64,000 nucleotides of DNA from Brachymonas sp049977365 (GCF_049977365.1 NZ_JBNGEN010000003.1:1-64000), one strand, 5' to 3'. Counted from the first letter of the stretch, positions 8,816 through 18,163 are shown. Program-made: numbers and translations. The notes: generated by a model not told the origin, from the sequence alone.

Positions 8816-10045
8816 TTACCGGGGCCACAGCACCCAGAGCTGCAGGGGCTGGCGCAGGCGGTGGGCCAGGTCGGCGGCTTCGGGGCTCCAGCCGGCGAAG
8901 TAGTCGGCGCGCACGGCCCCACGGATGGCATTGCCCGTGTCCTGCGCCAGCACGAGGCGGTGCAGACTGGCGGTGGGGCCGCTGGAGCTCAGCCACACCG
9001 GCGTGCCATAGGGGATGCTGGAGCGGTCCACGGCAATCGAGCGGCCTGGGGTAAGGGGCACGCCCTGCGCCCCGCGCGGGCCGGCATCGGCATCGAGGGC
9101 GCTGATGGGCTCCTCGCGGAAAAAGACATAGCGTGGGTTGCTCCATGTCATCTCCTGCACGAGTTCGGGGTGCTGCACCGCCCATGTGCGAATGGCGTTC
9201 CAGCTGCCGCCCCGGCCTCCATGGGCACTGACCCAGGCCGAGGGGCTGCGGAAGGGGCGGTTGTTGGTGCCGGCATAGGCGAGCCGCACGTCGCGCTGGC
9301 GGCCGTCGGGTTCGGTCACGCGCAGGCGCCCCGAGCCCTGCACGTGCAGGATCATGGCGTCGATGGGGTCGGCCAGATAGAGAATCTCCCGGCCGCGCAG
9401 CGTGGACTGGGCCTGGGGGTCGGTCTCGATCTGCTGGCGGGTGAACCACGGGCTGCGCGGTGCCCCGCCCAGCGGCACGCCGTAGATCGGCACGCGGCGT
9501 GCGGACGTGGGCCGGCGGCTGCCTTCCAGCACGGGTTCGTAGTAGCTGGTGAGCAGGCCCTGGGCGTTGCCGCCGTGGCTCTCCACCCGGTAGGGCTGCA
9601 GGCGCTCCATCATCCAGCGGCGCTTGTCGGCATCGCTGGCGGTGCGCAGGCTGGCCGCCTCGCGGCATACGCGGGCAAAGACCGGACCCGGCTTGGCACA
9701 GCTGCGCAGCCAGGCGTGCCAGGCCTCCCCGACGCGGTCGTCGGCAAAGCCGGGCACTGCCGTCCAGGGCACAGGCACCCAGCGGCTCGCTCCCTGCTCG
9801 ATGACGCTGCCCGACACTCCAGGTGCCGCTGGCGTGCGCGAGGGGGTGCTGCTGCAGCCTGCCAGCAGGGCGGACACCACGGTCCCCACGGCTGTCAGGG
9901 CACGCCACCCCCAGCCGCCCGCCGTCGGGGTTGCGGCACGGGGGCGTGAGCAAAGCAGGCGCTGCCCCCCGGCAGGCGGGGGCAGGGCAGAGCCGGACAG
10001 AGAACAGAGGGAAAGGGCAGGGGCTGAGGCGGGAGTGGAGCGCAT
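8816..10045 (-). CDS. mltA: Membrane-bound lytic murein transglycosylase A
   Basis: The product cleaves the glycan strands of peptidoglycan to 1,6-anhydromuropeptides at the outer membrane. The core matches MltA: L-T-S-Y-Y-E-P-V-L-E-G near residue 165, the H-V-Q-G-S-G-R-L strand in the 3D-like domain, and the C-terminal A-Q-D-T-G-N-A-I-R-G-A-V-R-A-D-Y-F segment containing the catalytic aspartate. A lipobox (L-L-A-G-C) places the lipidated cysteine at residue 64 of the 409-residue frame. That leaves an unusually long leader, so the true start may be an internal non-ATG codon shortly before the hydrophobic stretch. It converges with the pilus operon and may be cotranscribed with the ferritin-like gene 37 bp upstream. 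Confidence 0.9.
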   Translation of the reverse strand: MRSTPASAPALSLCSLSGSALPPPAGGQRLLCSRPRAATPTAGGWGWRALTAVGTVVSALLAGCSSTPSRTPAAPGVSGSVIEQGASRWVPVPWTAVPGFADDRVGEAWHAWLRSCAKPGPVFARVCREAASLRTASDADKRRWMMERLQPYRVESHGGNAQGLLTSYYEPVLEGSRRPTSARRVPIYGVPLGGAPRSPWFTRQQIETDPQAQSTLRGREILYLADPIDAMILHVQGSGRLRVTEPDGRQRDVRLAYAGTNNRPFRSPSAWVSAHGGRGGSWNAIRTWAVQHPELVQEMTWSNPRYVFFREEPISALDADAGPRGAQGVPLTPGRSIAVDRSSIPYGTPVWLSSSGPTASLHRLVLAQDTGNAIRGAVRADYFAGWSPEAADLAHRLRQPLQLWVLWPR

Positions 10046-10082
10046 GGGCTCTACTGTAGCGAACTTGGCTGGCGCAGGCGTG

Positions 10083-10937
10083 TCAGGCCGCCAGCACGCG
10101 GCGGCTCACCCACACCAGGGGCCGCTCGACCATGCGCTCCACGCCCGGCGGCAGTGCCATGGGCTTGAGCAGCATGCGGGCCGCCTGATCAAGGGGCAGG
10201 CTGTGGCTCACGAGCGAGTAGATGCGGCCGCTGATGCGCGGAAAGTCGTCCGGCCCCTGGTCGAATCGGGCCGGCCGGTGCGCCCACACATGCCGCAGGG
10301 CCACGTCCGAGTCGCTGTTGCGCATTTCCTGCAGGCGGTCCCACAGCACGCGCCCCACCTGCAGGCGGCTGCGGTGGGACTGGGTCTGGAGCGAACGGAA
10401 GTAGCGGAAGAAGTACTTGTAGTGCTGGACTTCGTCGGTGCGGATGCGCGTGACCAGATCGGCCAGCACAGGCTCGTCGGTCAGGGCATGGATGGTCTGG
10501 TAGTAGGTGGTGGTGCCGGTTTCCACGACGCAGCGCGCGGCCAGCTCCAGCACGCGGTCGCCTTCGAGCTCCTCGGTGGTGCACAGGCGGGAATATTCGG
10601 CAAAGAAGCTGTCGTAGGCTGCGGGCCAGTCGAACTCGGGCCACACCGCCTCCACATAGCGGCGCAGGGCGCGACCGTGCTGCAGTTCCTCGGGCTCCCA
10701 GTGCTGCTGCAGCCACTCGGCCACCTCGGGATAGGCAGCGTAGTGCGCCACTAGGTTGCGGGTGTAGGTGTCAGACCCCGTCTCGATGAAGGAGGCACTC
10801 GCCAGCATGTAGAACAGGTCTTCGCGGTCGCGGATGCGGGACTGGTCGATGTGGTCGTATGCAATGTCTTCGAGATGCCAGCGCATGCGCGGGACGTGCG
10901 AGGGGGAAACGGAGGCTGTGGACGGAGTGGTGGACAT
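10083..10937 (-). CDS. Ferritin-like di-iron protein of unknown substrate
   Basis: The 284-residue protein has four-helix-bundle iron ligands in two repeats: an E in F-I-E-T-G-S followed by E-E-L-Q-H, then an E in V-V-E-T-G-T-T followed by D-E-V-Q-H-Y. The E...ExxH...E...ExxH layout is the di-iron carboxylate pattern of ferritin-like oxygenases and desaturase relatives. There is no signal peptide. It is divergent from the FAD-linked dehydrogenase at 11315. Whether it oxidises a substrate or stores/senses iron cannot be told from sequence. Confidence 0.75.
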   Translation of the reverse strand: MSTTPSTASVSPSHVPRMRWHLEDIAYDHIDQSRIRDREDLFYMLASASFIETGSDTYTRNLVAHYAAYPEVAEWLQQHWEPEELQHGRALRRYVEAVWPEFDWPAAYDSFFAEYSRLCTTEELEGDRVLELAARCVVETGTTTYYQTIHALTDEPVLADLVTRIRTDEVQHYKYFFRYFRSLQTQSHRSRLQVGRVLWDRLQEMRNSDSDVALRHVWAHRPARFDQGPDDFPRISGRIYSLVSHSLPLDQAARMLLKPMALPPGVERMVERPLVWVSRRVLAA

Positions 10938-11314
10938 GGCAGAGCTCGTCTGGAAGGGTGGGGGTGCGGACGCGGGGCAGTCCCGTCAGGGCGGCTGCCT
11001 GCGCGCTGTGCAGGACACGCCTGCCACGTGCACACGCCAGCCGGGAAGGCATGAACCCATTGTGCAGGTGCCCGGGCGCCGATCCTGCGCTCAATGGTGT
11101 GCAAATGTGACCATCCTCGCCCAATCCCATGCCGCGTCCACGCCCCGTGCAAAAGGGGTGCGGGGTGGGAGGCGCCGTGGATCGTGACTGGGGCAGGACA
11201 GGGCAGGGGTGCGTGACGGAGGCGGCCCGGCCTATACTGGCGTGTGGTGAGGCGGGGCCTGCGCGCGTGGTGTGTCTGCGGGTCCGCTGCCTGTCTTTCT
11301 GCAAGGTTTTTTCG
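10938..11314. promoter_or_regulatory. Divergent promoter region between the ferritin-like and FAD-dehydrogenase genes
   Basis: This 377-bp gap separates two divergently transcribed genes and has no credible coding content. A TATACT hexamer at about 11232 is a plausible -10 for the rightward gene, but no good -35 partner is visible. No terminator-like hairpins were found, in keeping with two promoters. Confidence 0.3.
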
Positions 11315-12757
11315 ATGGCTTCCCCCGCATCTCCCGATACCTCCGCTCCCCATGCCCATGACCTGAGCGCCCGGCTGCACCGGCAGCCGCTGCCCGATGC
11401 CCTGCGGGAGGCGCTGGTGCAGCGCTTCGGCCCGCAGTTCAGCGTGGCGCTGGCCGTGCGCGAGCAGCACGGGCGGGACGAGTCGGTGTTCAATGTGCCG
11501 CCGCCCGAGGCCGTGGTGTTTGCCGAAACGACGCAGGATGTGGTCGATGCCGTCTCGCTGGCCGCACGCCACGGGGTGCCCCTGATTCCCTTCGGGGCGG
11601 GATCGTCCGTCGAGGGGCATCTGCTGGCGGTGCAGGGCGGCATCAGCCTCGACGTGAGCCGCATGAACGCCATCCTGTCCATCCACTCCGAGGACCTCAC
11701 CGTCACGGTGCAGCCGGGGGTGACGCGCAAGCAGCTCAACGAGGCCTTGCGGCATGAGGGGCTGTTCTTCCCGATCGATCCGGGGGCCGATGCCAGCATC
11801 GGCGGCATGTGCGCCACCCGCGCGAGCGGCACCAACGCCGTGCGCTACGGCACCATGCGCGACAACGTGCTGGCGCTGGAAGTGGTCACGGCTGCCGGCC
11901 AGGTGGTGCGTACCGGCACCCGCGCCCGCAAGAGCAGCGCCGGCTACGATCTCACCCGGCTCATGGTGGGCAGCGAAGGCACGCTCGGCATCTTCACCGA
12001 GGTGACGCTGCGCGTGCATCCCCTGCCCGAGGCGGTGTCGGCTGCCACCTGCATGTTCCCCTCCATCGCCGAGGCGGTGCACACGGTCATCCAGACCATT
12101 CAGCTCGGCGTGCCGATTGCGCGCTGCGAGCTCATCGATGCCAACACGGTGCGCATGGTCAACGCCTACAGCAAGACCACGCTGGCCGAGCGGCCCATGC
12201 TGCTCATGGAGTTCCACGGCTCTCCCGCCAGCGTGCAGGAACAGGCAGAGACGGTGCAGACCCTGGCGAGCGAGCATGGCGGCGAGGCGTTCGAGTGGGC
12301 GTCCACGCCCGAGGAGCGCACCCGGCTCTGGACGGCGCGGCACAACGCGTTCTTTGCCGCCGTGTCCTCGCGGCCGGGCTGCCGCGCGATCAGCACCGAC
12401 ACCTGCGTGCCCATCAGCCGGCTCGCCGACTGTCTGCTCGTGTCGGTGGAGGAGGTGGAGGCCTCGGGCATTCCGTACTTCCTCGTGGGGCATGTGGGGG
12501 ACGGCAACTTCCATTTCGGCTACCTCGTCGATCCGCACGATGCCGACGAATGCGCCCGGGCCGAGCAGCTCAACCAGGCGCTGGTGCGCCGCGCCATCCG
12601 CATGGAGGGAACCTGCACGGGCGAGCACGGCATCGGCCTGCACAAGATGCGCTTCCTGCCCGAGGAGGCCGGCGAGGCCGCGCTCGACATGATGCGTGCC
12701 ATCAAGCAGGCGCTCGATCCGCACGGCATTCTCAATCCCGGCAAGATCTTCGACTGA
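11315..12757 (+). CDS. FAD-linked D-lactate dehydrogenase/glycolate oxidase family protein
   Basis: The ATG at 11315 gives 480 residues; the open frame extends further left, but without homology-like sequence. An N-terminal FAD-binding PCMH domain is marked by P-F-G-A-G-S-S-V-E-G-H, P-G-A-D-A-S-I-G-G-M-C-A-T and V-G-S-E-G-T-L-G. The C-terminal cap domain carries G-H-V-G-D-G-N-F-H-F-G and G-E-H-G-I-G-L-H-K and ends N-P-G-K-I-F-D. This is the cytochrome-linked D-lactate dehydrogenase (LDHD/Dld1-like) family, which oxidises D-2-hydroxy acids and passes electrons to the respiratory chain. D-lactate is the most likely substrate, but glycolate or D-2-hydroxyglutarate cannot be excluded. Confidence 0.85.
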   Translation: MASPASPDTSAPHAHDLSARLHRQPLPDALREALVQRFGPQFSVALAVREQHGRDESVFNVPPPEAVVFAETTQDVVDAVSLAARHGVPLIPFGAGSSVEGHLLAVQGGISLDVSRMNAILSIHSEDLTVTVQPGVTRKQLNEALRHEGLFFPIDPGADASIGGMCATRASGTNAVRYGTMRDNVLALEVVTAAGQVVRTGTRARKSSAGYDLTRLMVGSEGTLGIFTEVTLRVHPLPEAVSAATCMFPSIAEAVHTVIQTIQLGVPIARCELIDANTVRMVNAYSKTTLAERPMLLMEFHGSPASVQEQAETVQTLASEHGGEAFEWASTPEERTRLWTARHNAFFAAVSSRPGCRAISTDTCVPISRLADCLLVSVEEVEASGIPYFLVGHVGDGNFHFGYLVDPHDADECARAEQLNQALVRRAIRMEGTCTGEHGIGLHKMRFLPEEAGEAALDMMRAIKQALDPHGILNPGKIFD

Positions 12758-12814
12758 GGCGCGCAGGGCTCTCTGGCGTGTCTGCGCTGCCGGGAGGTGG
12801 CAGCCTGTTGCGCG

Positions 12815-13708
12815 TCAGGCGGGGGTGTTTCGCAGCAGTGCCAGCAGGGCAGCCGGAGGCGGGCGGCGCAGCGGCCTGAACACGGCAGGGTCTGCCCGGA
12901 AAGCCGGCTCCGTGTCGGCTGCGGCCCACCAGCCCGGCACGCCCAGTACAGGGAGGTGGGCAAAGGGCTTGTCCGCCAGCCGCTCGGCCGTCAGTGTGCT
13001 GGCCAGCCAGGCATCCCAGCGCGCGTGCCAGTTGGTCGCATCCGGGGCACACAGCGAGGCGGGCACCGGGTAGACATGGGCGGTCAGGGCCTTGTAGGGG
13101 TGCACCAGCTGTTCGAGCAGCGCATGTCCGAACAGCATCAGCCGCGCCGATTGCCACAGCGGCCGCATGGCCGCCCCGAACAGATCCGGCCAGCGCTTCC
13201 AGGCCAGGGCATCCCACAGGGCATCGGGGGCCTGCAGCAGGGCCACGTTCTCGTCGAACAGGGTGAGTGCATCGCGCACGGGGCCACGCGTGGCCTGCAC
13301 GCCGCCCATGCGGGCAAGCTCAGCGGCCTGCAGCGCATTGAGGCGCAGCTTGGTGCGCGGAAAATGCAGCCACATCAGCCCGTTGTAGAAATCGTGCAGG
13401 TTGTCGCGCGTGGGCACCTGCCGCGTGTCATGGATGAACTGCTCGTAGGCCATGCCGTCCGGCAGCCGGTGCTGGGGCACGAACTGCACCGGCGCGGCGC
13501 AGGGAAACGCGCCCAGAGCCGCCGCACAGGCGCCCTCGGGGTGCCCTTCGGAGCGGCTGCGGAGTTTGCACGGGCCGGCCTGCCAGGCCTGCCACACGGC
13601 GGGCGCCAGGGGCTGCAGAGGCGCATGCCAGGGAGCCTGCCAGTCCGGTTCGGCAGGGAGACGATCCGCTGCGTGCGTGACAGCAGAGGGCGTGACGGGC
13701 AGGGCCAT
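12815..13708 (-). CDS. DUF3025 family protein
   Basis: The real gene is most likely 297 residues starting at the ATG complementary to 13706-13708; the same frame stays open far upstream only because of high GC content. Conserved-looking segments are V-P-Q-H-R-L-P-D-G-M-A-Y-E, R-D-N-L-H-D-F-Y-N-G-L-M-W-L-H-F-P-R-T-K, A-L-T-L-F-D-E-N and the late H-L-P-V-L-G-V-P-G-W-W, all recognisable from DUF3025 proteins of betaproteobacteria. The function is unknown. The gene is divergent from cls with a 120-bp gap. Confidence 0.8.
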   Translation of the reverse strand: MALPVTPSAVTHAADRLPAEPDWQAPWHAPLQPLAPAVWQAWQAGPCKLRSRSEGHPEGACAAALGAFPCAAPVQFVPQHRLPDGMAYEQFIHDTRQVPTRDNLHDFYNGLMWLHFPRTKLRLNALQAAELARMGGVQATRGPVRDALTLFDENVALLQAPDALWDALAWKRWPDLFGAAMRPLWQSARLMLFGHALLEQLVHPYKALTAHVYPVPASLCAPDATNWHARWDAWLASTLTAERLADKPFAHLPVLGVPGWWAAADTEPAFRADPAVFRPLRRPPPAALLALLRNTPA

Positions 13709-13828
13709 GGGCAGGGTGCGTCCCGGAGAGCCCGGAACACAGGTGAAGGGGGCGGAAATTGTAGACTGGGGGCGCTGCCTTCTCCCGGCCCCCGGCAAGC
13801 CGGAACCTTTTCCCTTGAGTGAGCCCCC

Positions 13829-15283
13829 ATGCCCGCTTCTCTCCTTTTGTTCCTGCATCTCGCGCTCGTGGGAGGCTTTGGGCTGCGCATCCTGCTGCGC
13901 GAGGACCTGGCCCCCGATGCGCGCATGGCCTGGATCGTGGTGCTCATGGTGCTCCCCTACGTGGGCGGGGTGCTCTATTTCCTGCTCGGTGAGGTGCACA
14001 TCGGGCGCAACATCGCGCGGCGCCACCGGCAGGCACTCGCCTCCATTCAGGCGCAGCTCATCGACGAGGCCGAAATCCGCCGCGTCATGGGCACTCCCGA
14101 ACAGGTCGATGCGCTCATTGCACCCCCGTTCCGGGGCGCCTTCCGCTATGCCGGGTCGATCAACGGCTTTGCGCCCATGCCCGGCAATCGCGCGGAGCTC
14201 ATGCCCGACGGGGCCACCGCCCGCGCCCGCATGATCGCGGACATGGAGGCCGCCCGCCACGAAATCCACGTGCTGTCCTACATCTGGCTCGACGACGACA
14301 CCGGCACCGCCGTGGCCGAGGCGCTGATCCGTGCCGCGCGCCGGGGCGTGACCTGCCGCGCCATGGTCGACGGCCTGGGGTCGCGCCTGCTGCTGCGCAC
14401 ACCCCTGTGGCGCGCCATGGGCGAGGCGGGCGTGCACACCGCCGTGGCCCTGTCCATCGACCACCCCCTGCATGTGCTGCTCACCAGCCGCATCGACCTG
14501 CGCAACCACCGCAAGATCACCGTCATCGACGGCCGCATCACCTACTGCGGCAGCCAGAATCTGGCCGACGAAGCCTTCCGCATCAAGGCCCGCTACGCTC
14601 CGTGGGTGGACATCATGCTGCGCATGGAGGGGCCTGTGGTCACGCAGAACCAGCTCCTCTTCGCCAGCGACTGGATGCCCGCCACCGGCGAGGGCATCGC
14701 CCGCTTCGTGCGGCCCCAGGAGCCGCTGCCTCAGGGCTTTGCCGCCCAGGTGGTGGCCGACGGGCCCACCGAGCGCAGCCGCGCCACCCCTCAGCTCGTG
14801 GCGACGCTCATTGCCGCCGCGCGGCGGCAGCTCACCATCACCACCCCCTATTTCGTGCCGGATGCCACCGTGCTCGAAGCCCTGTGCGCAGCCGCCTGGC
14901 GGGGGGTGCAGGTCACACTCGTGCTGCCCCAGCGCAACGACTCGCGCGTGGTCGCCGCAGCCAGCCGCAGCACCTATGTGCGCCTGCTCGATGCTGGCGT
15001 GGCCATCCATGAATACATCGGCGGACTGCTGCACGCCAAGACGCTCACGGTCGATGGCGAGATCACCCTCATCGGCTCCACCAACCTCGATCTGCGCAGC
15101 TTCGACCTCAACTACGAAAACAACGTCCTGCTGCAGGACGCAGCCCTGACCCAGGCCATCATGGCGCGCCAGCACAGCTACATGGCACAGTCGGATCGCG
15201 TGCTGCTCACCCATGTCCAGCAGTGGCCGTGGTACCTGCGTATCTGGAACCACCTGCTCTCCACCATGGGCCCTGTGCTGTAG
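13829..15283 (+). CDS. cls: Cardiolipin synthase, phospholipase D superfamily
   Basis: The 484-residue membrane protein has two N-terminal transmembrane segments (about residues 3-20 and 32-52) followed by two phospholipase D domains. The first HKD signature is N-H-R-K-I-T-V-I-D-G near residue 228, the second H-A-K-T-L-T-V-D-G near residue 403, each followed by the expected S-x-N motif (G-S-Q-N-L and G-S-T-N-L-D). It condenses two phosphatidylglycerol molecules into cardiolipin and glycerol at the inner membrane. Length and layout match ClsA. The gene stands alone. Confidence 0.93.
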   Translation: MPASLLLFLHLALVGGFGLRILLREDLAPDARMAWIVVLMVLPYVGGVLYFLLGEVHIGRNIARRHRQALASIQAQLIDEAEIRRVMGTPEQVDALIAPPFRGAFRYAGSINGFAPMPGNRAELMPDGATARARMIADMEAARHEIHVLSYIWLDDDTGTAVAEALIRAARRGVTCRAMVDGLGSRLLLRTPLWRAMGEAGVHTAVALSIDHPLHVLLTSRIDLRNHRKITVIDGRITYCGSQNLADEAFRIKARYAPWVDIMLRMEGPVVTQNQLLFASDWMPATGEGIARFVRPQEPLPQGFAAQVVADGPTERSRATPQLVATLIAAARRQLTITTPYFVPDATVLEALCAAAWRGVQVTLVLPQRNDSRVVAAASRSTYVRLLDAGVAIHEYIGGLLHAKTLTVDGEITLIGSTNLDLRSFDLNYENNVLLQDAALTQAIMARQHSYMAQSDRVLLTHVQQWPWYLRIWNHLLSTMGPVL

Positions 15284-15357
15284 CGCGGCCGCATGCATGT
15301 CCATCGGCGTCCGTCGATGCCGGAGGAGCCTGCACCGCTGGCGGGTGAGCGGGGCAT

Positions 15358-15834
15358 TCAGCCAGGCTGGCGCAGGCGCAGCACCATCAGGCCGAGCACG
15401 GCCAGATTCACCCCCAGCACGGCCGCCGCGATGGCACCCGGGCGGTGCAGCAGATGTTCCAGCTCGAAGGGCAGATAGATGGCAGTGGAGAGCGCTGCCA
15501 GCCAGGCCGCCCAGCGACGTCCGTGCCACAGTCCCCAGCTCTCCGTGAACCGCATGGCGGCATACAGGGCGGCCACCGCGCCGATCTGTCCGGCATGCAC
15601 TTCCTGCAGGTGGTCCACCCCCTGCAGCGCCAGATTCGGCCACAGCGCATGGGGGTGCAGTCGCACCCTTCCGGCCAGCGCCATGGCCAGCTCGTGCAGA
15701 CCGCCGTCACGTTCGGCCGTCAGGAGCCCCAGCACCAGCAGCACGACCGCCACCCCCTTGAGCGCCTCGAACCCAGCCACGCTGCGCACCGAGCGCCGCA
15801 GCCAGGCAGGGGAGGATGCCGTGGCGTCCGGCAT
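15358..15834 (-). CDS. DUF2127 family small membrane protein
   Basis: The ATG complementary to 15832-15834 gives a 158-residue protein with about four hydrophobic segments. It starts with the typical S-V-A-G-F-E-A-L-K-G-V region, then has L-Y-A-A-M-R-F-T-E-S-W-G-L-W-H-G-R-R-W-A-A-W, as in the DUF2127 family of integral membrane proteins. No catalytic motif is visible and function is unknown. It is 35 bp downstream of the DUF1269 gene on the same strand, so the two may be cotranscribed. Confidence 0.75.
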   Translation of the reverse strand: MPDATASSPAWLRRSVRSVAGFEALKGVAVVLLVLGLLTAERDGGLHELAMALAGRVRLHPHALWPNLALQGVDHLQEVHAGQIGAVAALYAAMRFTESWGLWHGRRWAAWLAALSTAIYLPFELEHLLHRPGAIAAAVLGVNLAVLGLMVLRLRQPG

Positions 15835-15869
15835 CCGTGTTTCGGGAGCCCTCTGCACGGAGTGCCTTC

Positions 15870-16508
15870 TCACTTCTTCGGCAGATGGGGCTCGATGCGG
15901 GCGCGCAGTTCGGTGAGCTGTTCGCCGACCTCTTCCTTCCAGGTGTCGAACTTGGCGAGCCATTCTTCCGCATGGCGCTTGCGCAGCACCGTGCGGGCTT
16001 CCTGCGCCGCGACCTCCTCGGCCTCCTGGGCGACCTCGACCTCGCGCATCACGGCTTCGGCCGGACGGCGCAGCACCAGCGCGCCGAGCGTGCGGGCAAT
16101 GCCGTCGACCACGGCGGTGCCGTCTTCTTCGACACTGGCAAACAGCGCCGTGGAGCCGACGGGCACCGAGTGGCCCATCTGTTCGAGCAGGCTCAGACGC
16201 TCGTCCACCGTGTCGAGCGAGGCCAGTGAGCCGAGCGCTGCGCCTGTGGCACCCACCAGCAGCACGCCCAGCGGGCCGGCCATCACGCCCAGCAGTCCGC
16301 CCAGCAGTCCGCCCACGAGCGTGGCGTCCACCGGGGCGCCGTCGCTGAAGCCGTCCCGCACCTTGAGTGCGCCTGCCGCGTCGCGGTCGACCACGGCAGC
16401 GGTCTTGAGCTGGAGCTTGTCCTGCGCATGGGCTTCCTTGAGCTCGCCCAGTGCCTGATAGGCCTTGCTCGGTTCGCTGAAAGTCAAGAGGATGATGCTG
16501 TCCTGCAT
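15870..16508 (-). CDS. DUF1269 family protein with glycine-zipper membrane segment
   Basis: The 212-residue protein starts M-Q-D-S-I-I-L-L-T-F. Its middle (about residues 64-93) is a glycine-rich hydrophobic stretch with repeated GxxxG spacing. A charged, probably coiled-coil region follows (about 150-212: E-A-E-E-V-A-A-Q-E-A and so on). This layout fits DUF1269 proteins, which have no established biochemical function. The first ATG with a sensible N-terminus was chosen; the frame continues upstream without family-like sequence. Confidence 0.75.
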   Translation of the reverse strand: MQDSIILLTFSEPSKAYQALGELKEAHAQDKLQLKTAAVVDRDAAGALKVRDGFSDGAPVDATLVGGLLGGLLGVMAGPLGVLLVGATGAALGSLASLDTVDERLSLLEQMGHSVPVGSTALFASVEEDGTAVVDGIARTLGALVLRRPAEAVMREVEVAQEAEEVAAQEARTVLRKRHAEEWLAKFDTWKEEVGEQLTELRARIEPHLPKK

Positions 16509-16915
16509 GGTGTGTGCTCCTGTTCGGAAGGTGGCAGAAAAAAGAAAAAGAAACTCTCTCCCGGTGGCCCTCTGCGGCGAAGCCTGGGCAGGTGGCCGGA
16601 GCCGGGACGGTGGCCCCATTGTGGCCCACCCAACGCGGCAGGCAAGGACGGATGCACAAAGATGCATCTGCCCGAGGGGCTGCCCCTGTCGCGTCTGCTG
16701 CCACCCCTGGTGGGCCCCTATGCGATGGCTGGGGGCTTGGAGGGGCGCTGCGGGCAGGGCGAGCCGGCGCTGCACTACAATTGAAAATCAGTGTCTTGCG
16801 CCCGCAGGCGGCGCGCGAGGCTGTGCGCAGGTCGCGGCAGGGCCGCACGGACGCGGTGCGTTGCGTGTGATCCCCGGCCCCCTGCTTGTCGGCATCCAGA
16901 GCATCCGGAATCACC
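16509..16915. promoter_or_regulatory. Region upstream of dnaN with a candidate -10 box
   Basis: This 407-bp gap separates DUF1269 (leftward) from dnaN (rightward). A TACAAT hexamer at 16776-16781 in an otherwise GC-rich stretch is the best -10 candidate for dnaN. I found no dnaA gene, no cluster of DnaA boxes and no AT-rich unwinding element here, so this does not look like oriC. Confidence 0.35.
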
Positions 16916-18022
16916 ATGCAAGTCTTGAAAGCACCCCAGGCCCAGGTTTTGAACGCCCTGCAATCGGTTGCGGGCATCGTGGAGCGGCGCCACACCCTGC
17001 CCATCCTGGCCAATGTGCTCCTGCGCAAGCATGGCGAAACGCTCCAGCTCATCACGAGCGACCTCGAAATCCAGATCCGCACCACGGCCGAGCTCGGCGG
17101 CGATCCGGGCGACTTCAGCACCACCGTGGGCGCGCGCAAGCTCATCGACATCCTGCGCACCATGCCGTCGGACCAGACCGTCACCCTCGAAACCAAGGAC
17201 AGCAAGCTGCTCCTCAAGGGTGGCAAGAGCAAGTTCACGCTGCAGACCCTGCCGGCCGAGGACTTTCCGCTCGTGCAGGAATCGGCCAACTTCGGCCCCG
17301 TCTTCAGCGTGCCCCAGAAGACGCTCAAGCAGCTCCTCTCGCAGGTCTCCTTTGCCATGGCGGTGCACGACATCCGCTACTACCTCAACGGCATCCTGTT
17401 CGTGGCCGAGGGCAACACCCTGAGTCTCGTGGCCACCGACGGTCACCGGCTGGCCTTCAGCAGCGCCACGCTGGAAACCGAGGTGCCCAAGCAGGAAGTG
17501 ATCCTTCCGCGCAAGACCGTGCTGGAGCTCCAGCGCCTGCTGAGCGACGCGGACGGCGCCATCGAGATGCAGTTCGCCAACAACCAGGCACGCTTCACCT
17601 TTGGCGGCATGGAGTTCGTCACCAAGCTCGTCGAGGGCAAGTTCCCCGACTACAACCGCGTCATTCCCAAGGACCACCACAACCACCTCACCGTGGGACG
17701 CCAGCCCTTCCTGAGCACGCTGCAGCGCATCGCCATTCTCACGAGCGACAAGTTCAAGGGCGTGCGCCTCACCCTCGAAAACAACACCCTGCGCGTGGCC
17801 TGCAACAATGCCGAGCAGGAAGAGGCCGTGGACGAGCTCGACGTGGACTACGAGGGCGACCCGATCGAGATCGGCTTCAACGTCACCTATCTCATGGACG
17901 TGCTGGGCAACATGGGCCAGGAAATGGTCACCGTGGCCCTGCAGGACGGCAACAGCTCGGCCCTGTTCACCATTCCCGACAACGACCGCTTCAAGTACGT
18001 CGTGATGCCCATGCGCATCTGA
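16916..18022 (+). CDS. dnaN: DNA polymerase III beta subunit (sliding clamp)
   Basis: The 368-residue protein has the full clamp length with three repeated domains. It starts M-Q-V-L-K-A-P and includes R-R-H-T-L-P-I-L-A-N-V-L in domain 1, A-T-D-G-H-R-L-A in domain 2 and the canonical C-terminus Y-V-V-M-P-M-R-I. It tethers polymerase III to DNA during replication. It normally sits between dnaA and gyrB; here neither is adjacent. A strong terminator directly follows, so it is probably a single-gene transcript. Confidence 0.97.
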   Translation: MQVLKAPQAQVLNALQSVAGIVERRHTLPILANVLLRKHGETLQLITSDLEIQIRTTAELGGDPGDFSTTVGARKLIDILRTMPSDQTVTLETKDSKLLLKGGKSKFTLQTLPAEDFPLVQESANFGPVFSVPQKTLKQLLSQVSFAMAVHDIRYYLNGILFVAEGNTLSLVATDGHRLAFSSATLETEVPKQEVILPRKTVLELQRLLSDADGAIEMQFANNQARFTFGGMEFVTKLVEGKFPDYNRVIPKDHHNHLTVGRQPFLSTLQRIAILTSDKFKGVRLTLENNTLRVACNNAEQEEAVDELDVDYEGDPIEIGFNVTYLMDVLGNMGQEMVTVALQDGNSSALFTIPDNDRFKYVVMPMRI

Positions 18023-18070
18023 GCAGCGCACCGTTCCCCTTGCTCTGTGGCCCTCCGCGTGGAGGGCGTG

Positions 18071-18105
18071 GCTGCCGCCCCGGTCAGGGGAGGCAGCTTT
18101 TTTTT
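18071..18105 (+). terminator. Rho-independent terminator of dnaN
   Basis: An 11-bp hairpin with one mismatch (18071-18081 pairing with 18087-18097, loop of five) is followed by eight T residues at 18098-18105. It lies 50 bp after the dnaN stop codon. Confidence 0.85.
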
Positions 18106-18133
18106 GCGTGCTCGCTCGCACGGCACAGCACAA

Positions 18134-18163
18134 GGCGAGGCGAGGCGAGGCGAGGCGAGGCGA
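18134..18163. repeat. Six tandem copies of the pentamer GGCGA
   Basis: Six uninterrupted GGCGA units lie between the dnaN terminator and the nirB promoter. The tract is non-coding and about 215 bp upstream of the sigma-54 promoter. Such short tandem repeats can change copy number by slipped-strand replication; any effect on nirB expression is speculation. Confidence 0.9.

Noticed and set aside
12815..15643. A 942-codon minus-strand open frame covering DUF3025 and the opposite strand of cls
   Set aside because: Only the part from 13708 leftward resembles a protein family. The rest lies antisense to cardiolipin synthase and reflects the scarcity of stop codons in GC-rich DNA.
16509..16915. Chromosomal replication origin next to dnaN
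   Set aside because: No dnaA gene, no recognisable cluster of DnaA boxes and no AT-rich unwinding element were seen.
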